From Candidula unifasciata (lineage: Eukaryota; Mollusca; Gastropoda; Stylommatophora; Geomitridae): a stretch of DNA of 64,000 nucleotides. Each line of letters begins with the position of its first letter. Positions within the stretch are counted from its first letter, which is position 1. A program made the translations under genes and the position numbers. The stretch covers positions 126,313-190,312 of the forward strand of contig CAJHNH020000844.1 in assembly GCA_905116865.2 (NCBI GenBank), in the 5' to 3' direction. The notes beneath the pieces were generated by a model. The model was not told where the DNA came from, searched no databases, and was given only the letters and a program-made list of their open reading frames with translations. This document shows positions 1 through 10,600 of the stretch, piece after piece.

Positions 1-252
1 TGGAGGAAAGTTTGTCAGAGGAGGTGGATGAGAAGGTAACAGACAAGCAGCAATCTTCTGGCGAAATAAGAAAAATGCTGAAAGCATGGGAAACTGTTGC
101 TCCTCACATTGAGAAGCATCGCCCTAATAAGGAAGTGGCTATGCTCGCTGCAAATTTAATAATAATGCTGTGTCGCATTTTCGCCAAATTTTGAAGCGTT
201 GACAAAAACAAATGTCTCTGGACATCTTTCTAGTAACAAAAAAAATTAGCTA
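1..252 (+). pseudogene. Tigger/pogo-type transposase, C-terminal remnant
   Basis: The first ~180 bases read as a transposase C-terminus of the Tigger (pogo/Tc1-mariner) kind, including HIEKHRPNKEVAM. Near base 150 the frame shifts. After the shift the sequence continues as a SHFRQILKR-like and then an MSLDIFLV-like tail, which is the usual end of Tigger transposases. The 5' part lies outside the window. The frameshift and an in-frame stop make this a dead copy. In a live element the protein would bind the terminal repeats and catalyse cut-and-paste transposition. The family call rests on recalled resemblance of the tail, not on a search. Confidence 0.6.
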
Positions 253-650
<398 letters not shown>

Positions 651-825
651 TGAGGATATTAGACCGATTTTCCAAATGAAAATTACAATTTTATAATTTT
701 TTAGGTGTGTTTTAATGCCGTTTAAAAAAATTTATTGTTATTATTATTCTCGAAATAATTTCGGCAGCCTCGGGCAGGCTGCAATAAAAGTTTTTGAAAA
801 AAAATGTTTATTTCCGTCCCTTTTA

Positions 826-1015
826 GAACGAAATTTTTCGTTTTTTGAAGCCCTATTCCGGCTCTTGCCAGGGGCCGCAATTTAGCCTGGCCATAAATGT
901 GGCCTAAGGGCTGAACGCGGTTTCTAGGACCTCTCAACGGTAATCCTCACCCACATGGTGGCACTTTGTGTTATCGGGTGTTTATCGCTTGTGTGATGTC
1001 CTGGTGGGGTAGAAA
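826..1015 (+). repeat. Dispersed repeat family D, copy 1
   Basis: This ~190-bp segment closely resembles 44707-44895 on the same strand and 49388-49585 and 54038-54225 on the opposite strand. Shared blocks include TTGCCAGGGGCCGCAAT, GGTGGCACTTTGTGT and TGTTTATCGCTTGTGTGAT. No coding potential is visible. It is probably a SINE or other short retroposon; no clear promoter boxes were found. Confidence 0.75.
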
Positions 1016-1325
1016 GTCAGTCAAAGTATTTGAAAAATGTTATCAAAGGGAAGTAACTCGGTATATTTCAAAGAAAGAATGAAAGAAATAATGTTACAAA
1101 CTGAAAAATCTTGAAGTATGTTTCTCTCATTTCAGAAAATCCTAATTTTAATGATTTATCCTTTGATTGATGTTGAAGAATGTTAGCATAACCCAGTTAA
1201 CATTTCAATCCACAAAAATCAAAAGATTGTGGAGTTGCTATTGTCTTTGGTGTAATTTTCATAGGGTGACGCTTTCACCTCCCAAATGTTACTTCACATT
1301 CTTATCCGCAAAGGACTGGCTGTTA
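1016..1325. other. Intergenic, nothing recognised
   Basis: AT-rich sequence between repeat D and the palindromic arm. No convincing reading frame or repeat was found. Confidence 0.6.
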
Positions 1326-1403
1326 CACTGCGCGGGCACGACCGGCTCCAGCTGACGGGCCGTGCTGCTGACGTCACCGGGTCGGGCTAACGATGCGTTA
1401 ACG
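1326..1403. repeat. Left arm of a palindrome flanking the hAT-like element
   Basis: This segment is matched in reverse complement by 3103-3180 with roughly 90 percent identity by eye. The shared core includes GACCGGCTCCAGCTGACGGG and GTGCTGCTGACGTCACCG. The arm ends at CGTTAACG, which serves as the target duplication of the element between the arms. Confidence 0.75.
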
Positions 1404-2396
1404 CAGCATTTCTCAAACTGGGTGCTGAGGCAGCCTGGCAATTTTTCCCCCTTTTTGGGCCCCCCCGGGTGAAAGGGTTTTCCCCCCCCAAAATTTTTTT
1501 GGGGCCCCTTTTTTTTTTCCCCCTTTTTTAAATTTTTAAAAAAAAAATTAAAAAATTTTTCCCCTTTAAATTTTTTTAAAAAAAAAAAAATTTCCTTTTT
1601 TTTAAAACCCCCCTTTTTTTAAAAAAACCTTTTAAAAACCCCCCCCCTTTTTTTTTTTTAAAAAATTTTTTTTTTTTTTTGGGGGGGTTTTTTTTTTTTT
1701 GGGGGGGAAAAGGGGGGAAAATTTTAAAGGAAAAACCCCATTTTAACCCCAAAATTTTTTTTTTGGGGGGGGCCCCCCCCCAAAAATTTTTTCCCCCCCC
1801 CCCCCCTTTTTGGGGGTTTTTTTTTTGGGGGAAAGGGGGGGGGTTTCGGGGGGGCAAAAAAAAGGAAAAAAAAAGAAAAATTTTAGAAAAAAAAAAAATG
1901 GGTTTTTCCTTGGAAAAGGAAATTTTTTCCCCTTTTTTTTTTTTTTTAAAACCACCCCGCCCCCCAAAATTTTTTTTTTTGGCCCTTTTTTGTTTTTGGG
2001 AAAAAACCCCAAAAATTTTTTTCCCCAAAAAAAAAAAAACCGGGGGTTTTTTTTTAAAAACCCTATTTTTTAAAAAAGGGGTTTTTTTTTAAAACCCCGT
2101 TTGGGGGCCCTTTGGGACCCCTTCCCTTTTTTTTTTGGAAAAAAAAACCCCCTTTTTTTTTCCCCCCCGGTTTGGGGAAAAACCACCCAAAATTAGGCCC
2201 GGGCCTTTTTTCCCCCCCCCCCTTTTTAAACCCCCTTTTATTAATTTTTTGGGTTTTCCCCCCCAAATTTTTGGGCCCCCGGGGAAAAACCTTTTTTTTA
2301 AACCCGTTTTTTAAAAAAAAAATTTTTTTCCCCCCCCCAAAAACCCCCCCCTTTTTTAAAAATTTTTTCCCCCCAAAAAAAAAAAAAAAAAAACCC

Positions 2397-2428
<32 letters not shown>

Positions 2429-2454
2429 GAAAAAAAAAAAAAAAAAAAAAAGGG

Positions 2455-2519
<65 letters not shown>

Positions 2520-3102
2520 CCCCCCAAAAAAACCCCCCTTTTTTTGGGGCCCCCCTTTTCCCCCTCCATTCCCCAAAAAATTTTTTTTTTTTTTTTCCCC
2601 CCCCCCGGGCCCCCCCCCCCAAAAAGGGGCCCCTTTCCCTTTTTCCTTTTCCCCCCCCCTTTTTTTCCCCCTTTTTTTTTCCCGCTCCTTTTTTTTCCCC
2701 CCCCCCCCCCTTTTTTTTTCCCCCCCCTTTTCCTTTTTTTCCCCCCCTTTTTGGCCCCCCCCCCCCCCCCCAAAACCCAGTTAATCTGTTCCAAATCATC
2801 TAATCTTCCTACTATTGATTTACCCCCCAAAAAGGGGTTTTAAAAAAACCGGGAAAATTTTTAACATTCTACCCCCCCAAATTTTTTAAAATTGCAACAG
2901 TATAAAAGGGAAACCCCCCCAAAAAACCCCTTTTTTTTACCTGGGGTTGTCCTGAGCGTATGCCAGGGCTGCCGCGTAATAAAGAAAAGTCGGCTAAAAA
3001 TGGGAAATAATGAAGAAGGCATGTAGATACTTAAAGATAAAATTTAAGTTGTCTTTCCTTGCCACTGTCGACAATAGTTTATATCTTGTTTGAGAACCGC
3101 TG
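1404..3102. mobile_element. hAT-like element with terminal repeats; interior is homopolymer sequence
   Basis: The left end is CAGCATTTCTCAAACTGGGT. The right end, reverse complemented, is CAGCGGTTCTCAAACAAG. Both fit the hAT terminal consensus. The flanking 8-mers CGTTAACG (1396-1403) and CGTTAATG (3103-3110) differ at one base, consistent with an 8-bp hAT target duplication. Bases ~1445-2940 consist almost entirely of runs of 3-20 identical bases. Only the ends, ~1404-1440 and ~2940-3102, read like ordinary DNA. No transposase can be read. Confidence 0.6.
1445..2940. other. Homopolymer-block sequence, probable base-calling or consensus artefact
   Basis: Almost every position belongs to a run of A, C, G or T. 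There are A runs beyond 40 and alternating C/T and G/A blocks. Normal words return only briefly (about 2777-2820 and 2880-2905). The long lysine-, phenylalanine-, proline- and glycine-rich reading frames here on both strands are by-products of this. It resembles sequence with repeated-base insertion errors rather than a biological repeat. Confidence 0.7.
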
Positions 3103-3180
3103 CGTTAATGCATCGTTAGCCTGACGCGGTGACGTCAGCAGCACGGCCCGTCAGCTGGAGCCGGTCATGGCGCGGGTATG
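3103..3180. repeat. Right arm of the palindrome flanking the hAT-like element
   Basis: Reverse complement of 1326-1403. Removing the hAT-like element and one target copy would bring the two arms together as a ~150-bp near-perfect palindrome with its apex at the insertion site. Confidence 0.75.
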
Positions 3181-3236
3181 GTTGTTACGGGTGTCCGAAT
3201 TATAACATCCTTGGAGGCTGAACTGGGTATCTGGGC

Positions 3237-4115
3237 TTGTCCTGTCAGTGATCAGCATTTAGATTCTTTAGTTCCACGTTGTCAGGTCCTGTCAGTCATC
3301 AGTATTTAGATTCTTTAATCCCACGTTGTCCGGTCGTCAGGTCCTGTTGGTCAGTCGTCAGTATTTAGATTCTTTAGTCCCACGTTGTCCGGTCGTCAGG
3401 TCCTGTTGGTCAGTCATCAGTATTTAGATTCTTTAGTCCCACGTTGTCCGGTCGTCAGGTCCTGTTGGTCAGTCATCAGTATTTAGATTCTTTAGTCCCA
3501 CGTTGTCCGGTCGTCAGGTCCTGTTGGTCAGTCATCAGTATTTAGATTCTTTAGTCCCACGTTGTCCGGTCGTCAGGTCCTGTTGGTCAGTCATCAGCAT
3601 TTAGATTCTTTAGTCCCACGTTGTCCAGTCGTCAGGTCCTGTTGGTCAGTCATCGGTATTTAGATTCTTTAGTCCCACGTTGTCCAGTCGTCATGTCCTG
3701 TTGGTCAGTCATCAGTATTTAGATTCTTTAGTCCCACGTTGTCCAGTCGTCATGTCCTGTTGGTCAGTCATCAGTATTTAGATTCTTTAGTCCCACGGTG
3801 TCCAGTCGTCTGGTCCTGTTGGTCAGTCATCATTATTTAGATTCTTTAGTCCCACGGTGTCCAGTCGTCAGGTCCTGTTGGTCTGCCATCAGCATTTAGA
3901 TCATTTAGTCCCACGGTGTCCAGTCGTCCGGTCCTGTTGGTCAGCATTTAGATTCTTTAGTCTCACGGTGTCCAGTTGTCAGGTCCTGTTGGTCATTCAT
4001 AAGTTTTTAGATCAATTAGTTCCACGGTGTTCAGACAACAGATCCTGTTGGTTAGCATTTAGATTCTTTAGATCCACTGTGTCCATTTGTCAGGTCTTGT
4101 TGGTCTGCCATCCAG
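3237..4115. repeat. 59-bp minisatellite
   Basis: About 14-15 tandem copies of a unit containing GTCAGGTCCTGTTGGTCAGT, ATTTAGATTCTTTAGTCCCA and CGTTGTCC. Central copies (3300-3780) are nearly identical at exactly 59 bp. Copies toward 4115 diverge and lose blocks, so the array is ageing from its right edge. Confidence 0.95.
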
Positions 4116-4760
4116 GCTAAAAGCTTTTGGTCTCTGAGTGTCAAACTTTTCGAGTAGCAGCCCGGAAGGGATAAACGGTAGACAGACTGCTACTTTATCC
4201 TCACTTGCACAAGAAGGCATGTTAAACCAGTGCAGGCCTAACTAGAACTTCTCTACAGGTTCGACAGGGCATCTGGGATCTGAGATTTGGTCGGCCATCC
4301 AGATTAGAATTATTGTTTGCACAGGGTAGTAGGTCTTGATGTGGTATTGTGGAGTGGAGAAACTGATCAACTGACACTTACAAGTCGCTTTCTAGACATC
4401 AAATTTTTTTTAGAGTTTATTCATCTTCAATTTTTTCATTCCGTTTGGCCTTGGCCGTCATGTGTCTCCACGGCCTTTTGTCTCCTGTATTTTGTTATAT
4501 CTGATACAGATGATCATTCAACTCATGATGCTGAGTTGGCCAATATCTCCTCCCCTGATCTTCCTCTATATCTCTTCCCCTCCAAATTTCATATTTACAG
4601 TAGGCCTACACAGAATTGATTTGGGGAAGGGGGGGGGGGGGGGGGCAGTTGTATATTTTAAAAAAAAATTTCATTGTATTATGTTTTAATTGGGTAAGAA
4701 GAGGCTGCTACAATTATATAGAGGAATGATAGAGTAAGGGGAAAGAGAGTTGATGGGAGA
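4116..4760. other. Intergenic; G-run at 4627-4645
   Basis: No recognised gene. A 100-codon open frame (4317-4619, +) has no familiar motif. A run of about 19 G interrupted by one A starts near 4627. Confidence 0.5.
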
Positions 4761-4761
4761 G

Positions 4762-4764
<3 letters not shown>

Positions 4765-4805
<41 letters not shown>

Positions 4806-4838
4806 AGAGAGGGAGAGGGAGAGAGAGTGTGCGTGTGT
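4765..4838. repeat. (GA)n microsatellite
   Basis: Continuous AG dinucleotides decaying to GGGA-type units at the right side, ending in GTGTGCGTGTGT. Confidence 0.9.
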
Positions 4839-4969
4839 ACTAATGAAGAACAAAGGGAAATAAAGTATGGCGAGGTTAATTTTATTTTCAATCAGTGTTT
4901 AAGGGACCGGAACGAGAACATTTGAAAGTACAGTCAGGCTGAGCGCGTGCTAAATTAGAATCATTATAC

Positions 4970-6632
4970 ATGCCCACCACCTCCCTCCCCCCCCCCATAC
5001 GCGCCCACCACCTCCCTTTCCCCCTATACACGCCCACCACCTCCCTTTCCCCCTATACACGCCCACCACCTCCCTTTCCCCCTATAGACTCTCACCACCT
5101 CCCTTTCCCCCTATACACGCCCACCACCTCCCTTTCCCCTATACACGCCCACCACCTCCCTTTCCCCCTATACACGCCCACCACCTCCCTTTCCCCTATA
5201 CACACCCACCACCTCCCTTTCCCCCCATACACGCCCCACCACCTCCTTTTCCCCCTATACACGCCCACCACCTCCCTTTCCCCTATACACGCCCACCACC
5301 TCCCTTTCCCCTTATACACGCCCACCACCTCCCTTTCCCCTATACACGCCCACCACCTCCCTTTCCCCCCATACACGCCCACCACCTCTCTTTCCCCTAT
5401 ACACGCCCACCACCTCCCTTTCCCCCCTACACGAACACCACTCCCTTTTCCCCCATACACACCCACCACCTCCTTTCCCCCCATACACGCCGACCACCTC
5501 CCTTTCCCCCCATACACGCCCACCACCTCCCTTTCCCCCTATACACGCCCACCACCTCCCTTTCCCCCTATACACGCCCACCACCTCCCTTTCCCCCTAT
5601 ACACTCCCCACCACCTCCCTTTCCCCCTATACACGCCCACCACCTCCCTTTCCCCTGTACACGCCCACCACCTCCCTTTCCCCCTATACACGCCCACCAC
5701 CTCCCTTTCCCCTATACACGCCCACCACCTCCCTTTCCCCCCATACACGCCCACCACCTCCTTTTCCCCCTATACACGCCCACCACCTCCCTTTTCCCTA
5801 TACACGCCCACCACCTCCCTTTCCCCTATACACGCCCACCACCTCCCTTTTCCCTATACACGCCCACCACCTCCCTTTCCCCCCATACACGCCCACCACC
5901 TCTCTTTCCCCTATACACGCCCACCACCTCCCTTTCCCCCTTACACGAACACCCACTCCCTTTCCCCCCATACACACCCACCACCTCCTTTTCCCCCATA
6001 CACGCCCACCACCTCCCTTTCCCCCCATACACGCCCACCACCTCCCTTTCCCCCCATACACGCCCACCACCTCCCTTTCCCCCCCATACACGCCCACCAC
6101 CTCCCTTTCCCCCCATACACGCCCACCACCTCCCTTTCCTCCCATACACACCCACCACCTCCCTTTCCCCCCATACACGCCCACCACCTCCCTTTCCCCC
6201 CATACACACCCACCACCTCCCTTTCCCCCCATACACGCCCACCACCTCCCTTTCCCCCCATACACGCCCACCACCTCCTTTTCCCCCCATACACGCCCAC
6301 CACCTCCCTTTCCCCCATACACGCCCACCACCTCCCTTTCCCCCCCATACACGCCCACCCACACATCCCTTTCCCCCCATACACACCCACCACCTCCCTT
6401 TCGCCCCATACACCCCCCCCCCTCACATCCCTTTCCCCCATATACGCCCACCACCTCACTTTCCCCCCATACACGCCACCCCCCCCCCCCCAACATTCCT
6501 TTCCCCCCATACACGCCCACCACCTCACTTTCCCACCATACACGCCCCCTCCCCCACATCCCCCCCCCCATACACGCCCACCAACTCCCTTTCCCCCCAT
6601 ACACGCCCACCACCTCCCTTTCCCCTGCCATA
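4970..6632. repeat. C-rich ~29-bp minisatellite, about 55-60 copies
   Basis: The tandem unit is CACGCCCACCACCTCCCTTT followed by a variable C4-C7 run and TATA or CATA, giving 27-30 bp. The + strand is almost free of G apart from one G per unit, so strand asymmetry is extreme. Unit length varies through the C run. A 576-codon frame on the + strand and several glycine/tryptophan-rich frames on the - strand simply follow the repeat. Near 6360-6560 the copies degrade into C runs. Confidence 0.97.
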
Positions 6633-7305
6633 CACGCTTGAATTCACATATTCGATCCCTTATGTTTCATTTGGTTTCAGTTAGATCCATGGAGAGCTGA
6701 CAGTGTTAATTAGTGGATAAGTAAGGGGGAAATGGTGCCGTCTACACAGTAAAGGTTGACTGCAATAGATAAGTACATCCGTCGCCATGACTAAAATATT
6801 ACGTGTTGTTCTTCTTTTCGTTATTTTTACCAGTGGTTTTTAGATGAAAAAAGCCACAGACCTCTATGAAGTCTGTGGTGTGGCGCAGGTACTTCACTGT
6901 TCCGCGCAGCTTGGTGTCTGTTGGAATGCTAACCGGTCAAACCTGGGCTTTCTTTATAGCATGTAGAGACAATGTCTTTGGCACACGTTCAGTATTATGT
7001 GGAGCCTGCCCCCATAAACAAATTTCTGAATCCACATTCTTGAATTTCTTGTATATGGCTTCTGTGTCTACTGTGTCTTATACGCAGACTACATATAATG
7101 CCCTGTCTTTTCATATGATGATGGTGACTGGATCTTCATGGCTGTGTCCTGGATAGGAAGTGCTCCAGTGGGTTCTATTTGCTAACTTGATCTGAATATT
7201 ATTTTTTTCATAAGTGCATCCGCTGTGTGAAGCCCCGATTTCTTTTACAATGTGCTCTACTATTGACAGAAATCCACAAAAACAGTTTTTATAATAAACA
7301 CGGTC
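6633..7305. other. Intergenic; small hairpin, no gene recognised
   Basis: A short inverted repeat, CCACAGAC and GTCTGTGG, lies at 6853-6877 with a 9-base loop. Nothing else could be identified. Open frames here have no recognisable motif. Confidence 0.5.
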
Positions 7306-7307
7306 CT

Positions 7308-7450
7308 CTGCGACGGGCGGCTGCGTGGTTTCGAGGCATGGTGTCCGCCTCGATTACTAGAGGTTTTTCCCCCTGGTCTCTGTGTAGTGAGATCGGACGC
7401 CAGTGTGCATTGTTGTAAAAAAATTCCTTGGCAGTTGGGAATCGAAAATA
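7308..7450 (+). repeat. tRNA-headed repeat (family E), copy 1
   Basis: The segment matches 47708-47880: a tRNA-like head with GGCATGGTGTCCGCCTCGAT, then GGTCTCTGTGTAGTGAGATC and GGACGCC, ending in a TCGAAAA-like block. In the second copy the head contains a good B box (GGTTCAAGCCCC). Here that box is degraded. Confidence 0.5.
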
Positions 7451-7985
7451 GTAGCCTCACTGCGTTGCCCGGGTAAAATTTAAAAATCTAAGTTTCTCAG
7501 GATCCTCGCTGGTGCTACAGAGCGTGAGCACTGTGCTGAACTTCTTCGGACTCAGACTTGAGTTAGAATAAAAACGAAACACGTATGGGTTACTACTCGT
7601 GTACCATAATGTTGATCCGTTGTTGTTCAAACCTGTCCCCCGCGGACATCCAGCCCTGGGTACATCTAACCGACACAGCCGCACAGTTTGTACTGATGTA
7701 ATTTAAATGCAATGATTTGCATACATAAAACACCACGCGTGGATAATAGATATCGTACAGAACACTAGATAATAATAAAATTGAAAATTAGATAACCTAT
7801 GTTTCAAGCATCTCCAAATATCAGTCAGTTACTGAAACACGGAAACAAATGGACAGGTGGAAACGAGAACATGTAAGAGAAACCATTGAACGAACGTAAA
7901 TAAAGTGTACCAAAGGTGGTGGACTAGATTCCACACTTAACATACACTGATTCGCATTCACTGAAGTTAAGGAATAATATACTCT
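7451..7985. other. Intergenic, nothing recognised
   Basis: No gene, RNA or repeat family could be identified in this AT-rich stretch. Confidence 0.5.
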
Positions 7986-7989
7986 AGGC

Positions 7990-8209
7990 CAATGCTTCAC
8001 AAACTTTTCTTAGTCGCGGCGCCATTTTTTTTTTTTTTTTCCAAATACAATTTTACCACGGCTCCCTACACTAAGTAAAAGTATCACTTTACGTATGTAA
8101 GAGATTGAAAAAAAAAAAAAAAAAACTTGTGTATCTTCAAATTTTTCGCGGCGCCTCTGTGAAGAGGTCGCGGCTCCCTGAGGCGTCGCGGCGCCCAGTA
8201 TGGGAATCA
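7990..8209. mobile_element. hAT-type MITE
   Basis: The left end CAATGCTTCACAAACTTTTC and the right end (reverse complement CAGTGATTCCCATACTGGG) are divergent hAT-like terminal repeats. GCGGCGCC-type blocks lie just inside both ends. The centre contains a T run and an A run that can pair. A clean 8-bp target duplication is not visible, so the copy is old or the ends are slightly misplaced. Confidence 0.55.
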
Positions 8210-8360
8210 CTGCTATTGACAATTTTAGAAAGTAGAAGCTTTTAAAAGCCATATATGCGTACCGAAACTCAAACCTAGTACCTTTAAATATCACCTTTAG
8301 CACCGGCTGTAAAGTCCGAGGTAAGGTTATGATTTTTCGTCCATTTTTAAACTGTATGTT

Positions 8361-8432
8361 TCCAGAACTTGAGTCCTGCGTGGACATCTGTTTTACATAA
8401 GTGACTTATTTGTATGCAGACTGCTGGTTTCA
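8361..8432 (-). repeat. SINE-A fragment
   Basis: Contains CCAGAACTTGAG, ATCTGTTTTACA and TTATTTGTATGCAGACTGCT in the order seen in the middle of full-length SINE-A copies (for example 38524-38811, opposite strand). Confidence 0.65.
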
Positions 8433-8929
8433 GCCATCTCGGGCACATGCCTTCTAATTTAAAAGGAAACACCCCCTGTAGTCTACATTAGCAACATGCT
8501 TGTTAAGGAGCTGCAAGGATACATTTTTCCAACCCCCCCCCCCCTCCCACCCCCACCCCTAACCCGTAACTAAACGGGGCTTCGCAACCCACACGAGGAA
8601 GACTAGTGTTAATTCCCTCTTTTTGAGATTCAACCCTGTTGTAGTAGAAAACGGTACTTGTCATCGTCGCAGTTCCTTAAACCTGGCAAATACGATCTAT
8701 TTATTATCTCGAAATCTCGGGACGACAATCACCAAATATTCGGCCGCATCCAGAAGTGGACCTAAGAACAAGCGCTCATACCACGCACGACTTTGACAGG
8801 CGGAGCAAATACCATCTGCCCGACAGACATTCGTTGAAGAGAGAGGGAGACAGACGTCATAACGGCATTGATTTGAGAACCAGGTCAGTCAATTTCATCA
8901 GTGGAGCTTGTTAGCCCCTGAAAACTATT
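8433..8929. other. Intergenic; C-run at ~8532
   Basis: Contains a run of 13 C followed by C-rich sequence. No gene or repeat family was recognised. Confidence 0.5.
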
Positions 8930-9174
8930 AAATACCTCTTCTCACCCCTTAAGCCTATTGGGCATATATCATCTATATTTCATTGACTAATCGACACTCA
9001 GTGGGTGATGTGGCTCAACATTATGCCGACCACCTTTACGTCCAAGGACTTTACCTGGTAGCCATTTAAGACTGTGTCGACCTGGGAGAAAAAAATCCGG
9101 CTCCGTTCGGATATGAACCCACGACCTTCAGATTAACAGGCGAGCATCTAGTTGCTATACCACGGCGGCTCCAC
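8930..9174 (-). repeat. tRNA-derived SINE (family C), near full-length
   Basis: On the reverse strand the element starts with a tRNA-like head: GGAGCCGCCGTGGTATAGCA (A-box region), then GGTCGTGGGTTCATATCC (B-box region). The body has GGAGCCGGATTT, CCCAGGTCGACACAG, TACCAGGTAAAGTCC and a CACATCACCCACTGAGTG block. At least ten more copies or fragments occur in the window on both strands. It would be transcribed by RNA polymerase III and moved by a partner LINE. Confidence 0.8.
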
Positions 9175-9447
9175 GAACCCGTTCAAGTGGCCAATTTATG
9201 AATGATAGTGTTCATTTCTAAAATGGTGGCAGTACAGTGTTAAGTTATACATATTGTTTATAGGACCGTACGAAGCAACACCAACATTTGTTACTGGGAA
9301 ACTTTACGTTCAGCAGTTTGAAATTATACTGAACAGTCAATTCTTCATACAGTTGTCGAAAAAAATGTAAAGGGGGTCCGCTGCCTGCAATTGAAACGAA
9401 CTGGTTATTTCTAAACTATTAACCACGTACATAGTCCCTGTCCGCAT

Positions 9448-9556
9448 CTGTGGCTTAGGTGTTGCGAACGCGCTTCGTAATGCCGGAGTGCCAGTTTCGA
9501 TCATAGCTGCGGACGATTTGTGTTGCGTTGGTTTCGAAAGTGGGTCAGAGTGTTGA
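9448..9556 (+). repeat. tRNA-derived SINE (family B), 5' fragment
   Basis: GTGGCTTAGGTGTTGCGAAC followed by GCTTCGTAATGCCGGAGTGC is the head of the family seen complete at 52456-52681. The copy is truncated in the middle of its body. Confidence 0.65.
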
Positions 9557-9624
9557 CCGTTGAGAGAGCAGTGGCATTTTACTGAACATAAAACTTGCTC
9601 AGAAAAACCACAACAGCTAAGACT

Positions 9625-9708
9625 ATTCGTATTCGTATTCGGCCGAATAGTTGGTCTCGCTATTCGTATTCGGCCGAATAGTGAAAATCACTATTCGGTA
9701 CAGCCCTA
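9625..9708 (-). mobile_element. hAT terminal fragment (ATTCGGCCGAATAC family)
   Basis: Reading leftward from 9708 the sequence is TAGGGCTGTACCGAATAGTG followed by alternating ATTCGGCCGAATAC palindromes. It matches the left end of the element at 50159-51654. Only about 84 bp remain. A LINE fragment begins 9 bp beyond the terminus. Confidence 0.7.
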
Positions 9709-9716
9709 CTTCTTAG

Positions 9717-10600
9717 TCATCATCATCAGGTGCCTTGCCGACTGGCGTAGGCGATCATGCCTCTCCATAATCTGCGATCTCCTGCAGCATGTATCAGTTC
9801 GGGTGCTGACACACCTCCATGCCATGCAACAAGACTGTCAAGCATCTTCTCTCGTTGTCTTCCTCTATCCCTTTTTCCACAGATCTTTCCAGTGGTCACA
9901 ACATGTTCTATTTTCCCTCTTCTCATAACATGGCCGAAAAATGATGACTGTCTCCTTCTGATGTCTGTGATAAGTTGTCTTCGGGCGCCCGCCTCTTTCA
10001 AAACCTCTTGGTTACTCTTTTTTGGCTGTCCAAGGTATTCTAAGCATTGTTCTGTAAAAACCACATCTCTGAGGCCTCTAAAAATTATTTGGCCTGCCTA
10101 CCGATTATTCAAGATTCACTTCCATATGTTAAAACTGGATGTATGTAGCATGCAAGAATTCTTTTTCTAACCTTCAATGACAAGGATATATTGCACAAGA
10201 TGTTTTTCATTTTATAAAATGCAGTTTTTGCCTGTCCAATTCTGTTTCTTATTTCAGTTATGCATCTTCCATCTGATGTTATCCATGTGCCCAGATACTT
10301 AAATTTCTGTACTTGTCCTAAAATAACACCATTGACTTTTATTACACATTTAGGAATAATTTGTTTCTTTGATACCACCATTACTTCTGTCTTCCCATTA
10401 TTCAAACTGAGGCCCATTCTTTCACTTTCTAACACCACAATGTCTATCATTTCCTGTAATTCTTTCTGACTTGTTGCTATCAAGACTGTGTCATCAGCAT
10501 AATGTAAATTGTTTATATTGTGCCCACCAACCACAATTCCGGGCATATCAATTAAATATCTCATTACATATTCACTGTATATTGAAAACAGCAGATAGCA
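9717..10600 (-). pseudogene. LINE reverse transcriptase and C-terminal remnant
   Basis: On the reverse strand one frame carries the reverse transcriptase catalytic region with NLHYADDTVLIA, then GLSLNNGKTEVMV and KFKYLGTWITSDGR, the usual order in non-LTR retrotransposons. A second frame downstream continues with RRRQSSFFGHVMRRGKIEHV and a terminal WRGMIAYASRQGT. The two are separated by frameshifts. The 3' end carries a (GATGA)-like tail (TCATCATCATCA at 9717). It is a dead copy of the family also present at 50240-51115. The clade was not assigned. Confidence 0.8.

Noticed and set aside
1576..2843. Long lysine/phenylalanine/proline/glycine-rich open frames on both strands
   Set aside because: They are produced by homopolymer runs in probably erroneous sequence. 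Similar frames exist on both strands and in several phases.
4317..4619. 100-codon open frame
   Set aside because: No recognisable motif, no splice or start support, and it lies in repeat-flanked DNA.
4970..6700. 576-codon frame rich in histidine, proline and threonine, and glycine/tryptophan-rich reverse frames
   Set aside because: They follow a 29-bp satellite without stops. No start context, domain or splice evidence supports them as a gene.
9100..9174. Functional tRNA genes at SINE heads (also 20640, 47715, 52456, 54610)
   Set aside because: A- and B-box regions are recognisable, but acceptor and anticodon stems do not pair and each is followed by a shared SINE body.
9726..10170. Forward-strand frames over the LINE remnant
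   Set aside because: They are antisense shadows of the reverse-strand reverse transcriptase and C-terminal sequence.
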